Source: Gonapodya prolifera JEL478 (lineage: Eukaryota > Monoblepharomycota > Monoblepharidomycetes > Monoblepharidales > Gonapodyaceae). From it: a stretch of DNA of 36,548 nt. This document shows, piece after piece, positions 31,248 through 36,548 of the stretch (position 1 is the first letter of the stretch; each line of letters starts with the position of its first letter). The notes under the pieces are model-generated. The model saw only the letters and a program-made list of their open reading frames with translations, was not told the origin of the DNA and did no database searches. The position numbers were made by a program, and so were the translations under genes. The stretch is from positions 1 to 36,548 of the forward strand of contig KQ965897.1 of assembly GCA_001574975.1 (NCBI GenBank), in the 5' to 3' direction.

Positions 31248-34200
31248 AATGGCGGGACTTATATGTAAGTTTTCAATCCAACTCTTTGAGGGACGGGTCG
31301 TGGAATGTCCGCTCATACATACCGTTTCTGCGCGTTCTCTAGGGCCTAATCCCAATCGCAAGATCGCTCCAGAAGAGGTTCGCAAAGGGAAAACGAGGTC
31401 AACGGGACAACACTATGCTGATGTGATATTCAATTTGTGCTCCCTCGCACCGGTAGTCGTTCATTCCTACTGGCGACTGGACCAAAGAAGAAGAACGAGC
31501 ACTTGTCAGAAAGCTCGACAAGAGGATTCTATTGGTAAGCTTCTTTGCCGAGTCATGAAGTGCTACGCGCGAGCTCACATGTGCTTGCAGACATGGTAAG
31601 ACAATTACGACTGCAAACTCTGGTGATCTTGAACCTCTCTCGTTGTCTTCAAACCCCACTCAGCTTTTTAATGGTGAGTCTGGTTGAGCACTTTGACACT
31701 CTCGTTCTCGTTCATTCGTCCCCGTGTCACACCCTTTCTCTCATTAAGATGTTTATCGGATATCTTGATCGGCAGAATGTCGCCAACGCCAAGGTAATAT
31801 ATTCCGTTCGTTGTTGGATGATATGAGTTCCAAAAGAGCTCTCTCGCGAATCAGGTCTTGAATGTTGGTCAACCAGACCAGGTTCGTTCGTTGCAAGACC
31901 CACACCAAAGCCTTGCGGCTGATTGTCATTTTTTTGAATCCGTCATCGCTCTTCTCAGATTGAGGCTTATCTTGGATTGAAGGGCTCTCAATGGAACCTT
32001 GTAATCTCAATTTACGGGATTGGATTGTTCCTGTGTGAACCTTTTGTGAGTTTTATGTTTAAAACTCATGAGGCGAATCTCAAAACTTACTTGCCCGTGT
32101 CGCTAGAGTAATTTCTTACTGAAGAAGTTCTCCGCTCCCGTGTGGTTTGCAAGGTGCGATTCCGTTTCGAAAGTTTCCCAGAACTGATTTCCAAAGCTGA
32201 ACTATTTTGTTGTGTCAGAATTATGATAACATGGGGTATCATTACCATGGTGAGTGAAGATGCATTTCAGTGTCATCACCTTTTGATTAAACGTTCATTG
32301 GTAGTGCCAAGCGTGAGTTTCTGAGAAAATGAATGTTTGCACGTCAAATAACCTCCCTTTCATGCGCCGGGCTCCTTGCCACCTTGTCAGAGCTGTAACA
32401 AACTTCGCAGGAATGATGACGTGCAGATTTTTTCTTGGGGTAGCCGAGTCTGGCCTCCTGCCCGGTGTTCCATATTATTTGAGGTGTGTTCGAGTATGAC
32501 ACGAACATTCGTAATCAGTGCTCCCGTTCAACTCGAGTTGCTTCAATTTCAGCTTCTGGTACACACAAGGTGAAAGGGGTTTTCGTATGGGTTCATCGTA
32601 CACTGGATTGGGCGCCGCTGGAATGGTTTCCGGTGAGTTTTGTAATGGTGAAGACTTCTGAGTACTGTACGGTCACGAACATTTTAGGCTTCATTGCGAT
32701 CGGAACGCAGAACATGGTACGTCAGCGCCAAGTACGACACATCATCTTGAACAACTCTAATTTATTCAAAGAATAACACCGGAGGTCTAAAAAGCTGGCA
32801 GTGGCTGTTCATACTGGAAGGAATCCCTGCAATCTGTAGGTTGAACTTTCATGACCGAGTCGAGATAATACCTTCATCTCAGGACTTTTCAAGTGTTCGG
32901 CTTTGTCGTATTCTATGCGCTACCAATGTTTCCGCAGCAGCACAAGGGATTTTTGACGCCAAGAGAGGAGGAAATTGCGGTAAGTCACACCGCGAGTTCT
33001 TCGCATCCCATTGAGTCTATATTGATTCCATCGTAGATCCGTCGTCTTCCTCCAAACGCTCCCTCCGCGGTTGATAAAATAAATCGCGATGACATCATTA
33101 CGGAGCTGAAAGAGTGAGTTTTTTGTGGTACACTTCAATTCCCAACTCTCAAATCTAACGACATCCTTGCTTCAGTCCAGTGTTGTGGTTATTGTAGGTT
33201 CTTAAATCGATTATTCGGCCTTCTGGTTGTGCATCTCAAGTTTCGCTTTTTCAGCGCATGTGGAATGCTGTTTATCGTGATTCCGATTGCTGGAGCCGCG
33301 GCGTTGCTTCCTGCCATCTTGGTTGGAATAGGCTTTACGACTTCAATTCAAGCAAACGCCATGGCCGCGGTGATAAATGGGTGCGTCGTCATCCCCAAAG
33401 ATTCAGTTTGTAAAACATGATTTTAGCGGTAGTGGTCATCAGGTGGGCGGTTTTTTACACATTCTTTAATGGATGGCATTCTGATTGGACAGGGGAGCGT
33501 TACTGGCATATTGTGAGACTCAAATGCTCAACGGGGGTCGGTGTACATGAGTTTATGCCACTTTTTTCTCTGTAGATCTTTACTGTGGTCTTCTATGCAA
33601 CAGTTGGATCTTTTCCTCTTGCCTTAACGGCATCAAATCCAACCTGGGTCGTGCCAGGAGTGAGGTGATATCTGATCGTAGAAATACGTTGGGTTCTACT
33701 CTATCTCACATATCGCTCTACATCAGACTTTTATTCTTGCTTCTCGCATCATGTATCTCAAGTTCCTACCCATTAGTCTGGGCGTACCGGGCAAAGTTCG
33801 TTCTGCAAACATTTTTGCAACGATGTGACTCGCTGATTGACCTGAATTGATTCCATACAGTACTGCGAAAGGGACTGGAAGAAGCACCGTCAACTCAGCG
33901 TTGACTTTGACCGTAGGTTTCTCATTTACTACCAAAGACGAGTACCAATGGACGGGCTTTCGACGAACTGATCAATGCTGTTGTAGATGTACGCGGGAGG
34001 GCTGGTAATTGGGCCACAGATCTTCCCTTCCTCCGATGCCCCCAATTACGTTGCTGGGATGTGGGCGTCTCTGGGTTTATACGCAGCAGGAGTAGCGTGC
34101 TTCTCTCGTGAGTATAATACTGTTGTGGGACACGCAGTACAGGTTATAATCCCAGATACTGTTCACCGTAACGTTGTCAAACAATTGATTGACTCGCGCT

Positions 34201-34317
34201 GTACCCACAGTGATTCCGTTTGTTCTCCGTCGCCAACTTCGTAACGAACCAGTTCCCACCTTGTCGGACACGGAGAAGAAAGCGCTGAGCGAAGGGACCG
34301 GGACGGAGCAAGTTTAG
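31248..34317 (+). CDS. MFS transporter, Dal5/allantoate-permease-like family, many exons and microexons
   Basis: Starts MAGLI at 31248. Successive exons give WTKEEERALVRKLDKRILL, the TM1 signature GYLDRQNVANAK (31749-31793), AYLGLKGSQWNLVISIYGIG, a TM4-5 exon (RFFLGVAESGLLPGVPYY, about 32400-32468), GGLKSWQWLFILEG, FPQQHKGFLTPREEEIA, PAILVGIGFTTSIQANAM, GGLVIGPQIFPSSDAPNY, and the tail LSDTEKKALSEGTG with stop at 34315-34317. This is the fungal anion:cation symporter pattern (Dal5, Tna1, Seo1), which imports organic anions such as allantoate, nicotinate and related acids through the plasma membrane. At least 15 introns; exons of 5, 10 and 27 nt are needed to keep frame around TM1-TM2. Substrate not inferable. 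Family confident, exact exon map approximate. Confidence 0.85.
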
Positions 34318-34532
34318 GGCGTTTTTCCTTCTTGAAAATATGGGAGATTTATAATTGGCTTTGTAATCAATGGTCGGGGTGAAAAATAATATTTCCGATT
34401 TGTGCTCACGTTGCTTTCGGCTGGGTAGTTGATTCGCTCTCGTTGAAAGGGAATTGGCAATCGATTGAAGTGGATATACAACCTGAAACTGATATCATAA
34501 ATTTTCTACGCTTTCCCCGTCCTCCCCAACAT

Positions 34533-35973
34533 TCACACGAAGTTGGCCACAACGCCAAGCACCACTGCCATAGCCACACCTGGAAACGAAACGATTTGGT
34601 TGATCGCCGAGCCAGCCCTGGCGGTCGCCGTGGATGAAGAGGCGGATGGAGAAGATGCTGTGGTTGTGACTGTCGTAGCGGCGGCGGACGTCCCAGCGGT
34701 CGCAGTTTTGGTTGAGCTCGATGCCACTTTAGTGGCACTGGCAGAGGCACCCGAAGTCAACGCCGCACCGGCAGCGCTGTGCACCCTGGCTGGCTGCACG
34801 TTGCTGGACTTGGACGTGTCAATGCCCATAGAGATCCACGCGAATATACCGTCGGAGACAGAGTTGCCCAGCAAGGCGTAGTTGACGACAGGGTCGAAGC
34901 TTGCGGCTGATTGAGAAAAGATGTTGTCGGCAGAGTTTTGTGTCAGTTGCTGGGTGTTGGTGCTGTATGGCGCAACGGCTTCCACAAGCGAAACCAGGGA
35001 TTGATCAAAGAAGATCTGTCCGACGTGCGTCGCCGTGGCAGTTGCGGACACGTAGGATCCGTTGACCACAATCTCAGTTGAGGCGTGAGAGAGAACGTGA
35101 ATGTGGTTGGTTCGTCTGTCGAGTTGTGTGAAAGATTAGTATGGTCAGAACCCTTCACACCGATGTCCACACCACTCACCCAGTGTAGTGGCCAGGGAAC
35201 TTGGTTACGAATTGCACCACACCGTCGCTCCCCGTCTTGGCAATACCGCGGAGGAAAGTATTGTCCTTCAACCATAACGGTTAGCGGGCGCTTTTTGGAT
35301 CCGACGAAGAGAGACAACAACGTGACTCACCAAGTTGGACGAATCTTGCGAGTTGCCGTTTCCGTTGGCCACAATTCCCGAGTACACTCCCGTGGAGTTG
35401 CAGTGCCAGAAGTCCACCCAGACGTCCGGAACCACAGTGCAGGTGTTGACGTCCACGAGCTCAATGTCGACATACAAGTCCACGCCAGCCTGGGACTCAC
35501 GCACATCGTTGCGAGCATACTCGCCGACGATGTAGTACGGGCCTTGGGTGACGTCCGGTTCCAGAATACAGGACAAGGCGGACCCGAATACGGTGGATGG
35601 TGTGGTGGCCGAGGTGATGCCGGTGAGGTTCGATTTGTGGTCCTTTGCGAGGACTGAGGCGGCATCACGTTCTGGCAGTGGCCGAGAATGTGATGAGAAA
35701 AGGAGGTACGAGAGACGCAACAGAAGAACTTCACTCACTCTGCTTCTTCTCCCTCCTCAGTTTCTCGAGCATCCTCATTCTCCGTTCGAACGACCTTCGC
35801 CCCAGCTCCATGGCGTCCGTAGAGCCAGAGCACTTTGTCAAGGATCGAATGCTCAATTGCGAGGATCGAACGTCCAGGTGCTCCTCGTGCTCTCCGGGGT
35901 GAGCGGACACCGCTGCGACCAGCGCAAGAGCGAAAAGGAGCAGGATCGCTTGGAGTAAAGATGGCTGAGACAT
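34533..35973 (-). CDS. GPI-anchored extracellular intradiol ring-cleavage dioxygenase
   Basis: The ATG at 35973 begins a signal peptide (LLQAILLLFALALVAAVSA), then a charged N-terminal region. Four exons are joined by GT-AG introns; exon 2 starts after GCCACTGCCAG, and exon 3 (35174-35266 region) follows GGTTGAAG. The catalytic domain has EPDVTQGPYYI with the first Fe-ligand Tyr, VDFWHCNSTGVYSG, FLRGIAKTGSDGVVQF, PGHYTG with the second Tyr, and TNHIHVL with both His ligands, so all four non-haem Fe(III) ligands are present. A Ser/Thr/Ala-rich tail ends in a hydrophobic segment (FPGVAMAVVLGVVANFV) typical of GPI attachment. Such fungal enzymes cleave catechols between the hydroxyls at the cell surface. 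No frameshift seen. Confidence 0.9.
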
Positions 35974-36548
35974 GATTGCTAGGCTGGATTGAACAGGCAG
36001 GTTTGAGCGATGATAGCATGTTGGGCAGGCGATCGTGGACTCACATGTGACAGTGGGTTTTCGTTCCAAATTGTGGGATGTGCGTTGAATCGCTGATGGT
36101 TCTTCATTTCCTTGAGGCCTTTTTATTAAGTCCAAGGATGAAACGACCTCGTCGCCTGTCTCCACCACCATCGCCTGAGGACATGGTCGCCGGCGGAGAC
36201 TCCATTCGGTTTTCGTAGGTGGGGACCGACTCACATCCCTGAGCAACACCACCGCGCACACAGTTCTCAGACGCTTTTCCGCATCGAAAGAATGAACGTG
36301 CGCGGCCAGATATGCTCAGATTGGCTATCCTCGTCTCCTAGGCAGACTTGATACCAACACACAGCGGGCCTAAGTCAACACCCTCTAATAATGCGACCAT
36401 ATATTTTATTGCTCTCTGAGATGAGAGTCCGCGACCACACAGACGGGTCACATTAGTCTAAGCAGAGCTCGCAATTAGCTTCTACTTGTCTTTTTGTCTA
36501 CTCTGTTTATGGCTCATCTGAAAATTTTGTCCGCGCTTCAAGCATCTG
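35974..36548. other. Upstream region of the dioxygenase, no gene seen
   Basis: About 575 bp to the window edge. The minus-strand frame that continues upstream from the dioxygenase start has non-protein-like composition and is taken as 5' flank. It should contain the dioxygenase promoter; no convincing TATA box or other gene was found. Confidence 0.5.

Noticed and set aside
34543-34881. Plus-strand Ala/Val-rich ORF
   Set aside because: Antisense of the Ser/Thr/Ala-rich GPI tail of the dioxygenase.
35731-36261. Upstream extension of the dioxygenase to 36261
   Set aside because: The ATG at 35973 starts a perfect signal peptide; the extension would bury it behind non-protein-like sequence.
1-36548. 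tRNA, rRNA or tyrosine-recombinase genes
   Set aside because: Looked for on both strands by eye; no cloverleaf, rRNA core or recombinase motif recognised.

Overview
This window is one end of a fungal chromosome. It begins with about 16 units of the CCCTAA/TTAGGG telomere repeat (1-95) and runs inward. The right part (about 23-36 kb) is ordinary fungal sequence: intron-dense genes with GT-AG introns of about 50-100 nt, encoding a DUF2235 hydrolase, a trypsin-fold secreted protein, a Dal5-type MFS transporter and a GPI-anchored extracellular intradiol dioxygenase. The phylum cannot be fixed from the sequence alone.

The left part (about 0.7-20.4 kb) is different. It is dominated by intronless genes of the kinds carried by large eukaryotic DNA viruses (NCLDV). 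These are an MSV199-like/GIY-YIG protein, a D5-type primase-polymerase fused to an SF3 helicase, a fibre/C1q-like beta protein, an ankyrin-repeat protein with its own TATA box, and a tight minus-strand run of a GT25 glycosyltransferase, a small anchored protein, a Cys-repeat surface protein and a sirtuin. I read this as a telomere-abutting endogenous viral or virus-like element. Spliced or host-style genes are interleaved with it: a four-exon 532-aa gene of unknown function (7.3-9.1 kb), F-box genes (9.2-10.1 and 14.1-15.7 kb) and a multi-exon RING gene (20.6-22.2 kb). The region is therefore a mosaic, or host genes have been inserted into or captured by the element.

Two observations tie the replication genes together. 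The MSV199-like/GIY-YIG protein and the SF3 helicase end in the same C-terminal module, with matching aromatic, acidic and Cys positions. The roughly 450 bp between their converging 3' ends holds direct and inverted copies of a CATGAACC-type repeat, a plausible origin or terminus-recognition array.

A caution applies to the whole window. At least nine genes are broken by apparent one-base changes, mostly within or beside short homopolymer runs: primase-helicase, 9.2-kb F-box, 11.7-kb ORF, sirtuin, small anchored protein, GT25, RING, and the trypsin-like gene twice; the 11.1-kb ORF and the 14.1-kb F-box/LRR gene are also split. They occur in both host-like and virus-like genes, so consensus sequencing error is a better first explanation than viral decay. 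CDS entries below give the whole span and describe the break.
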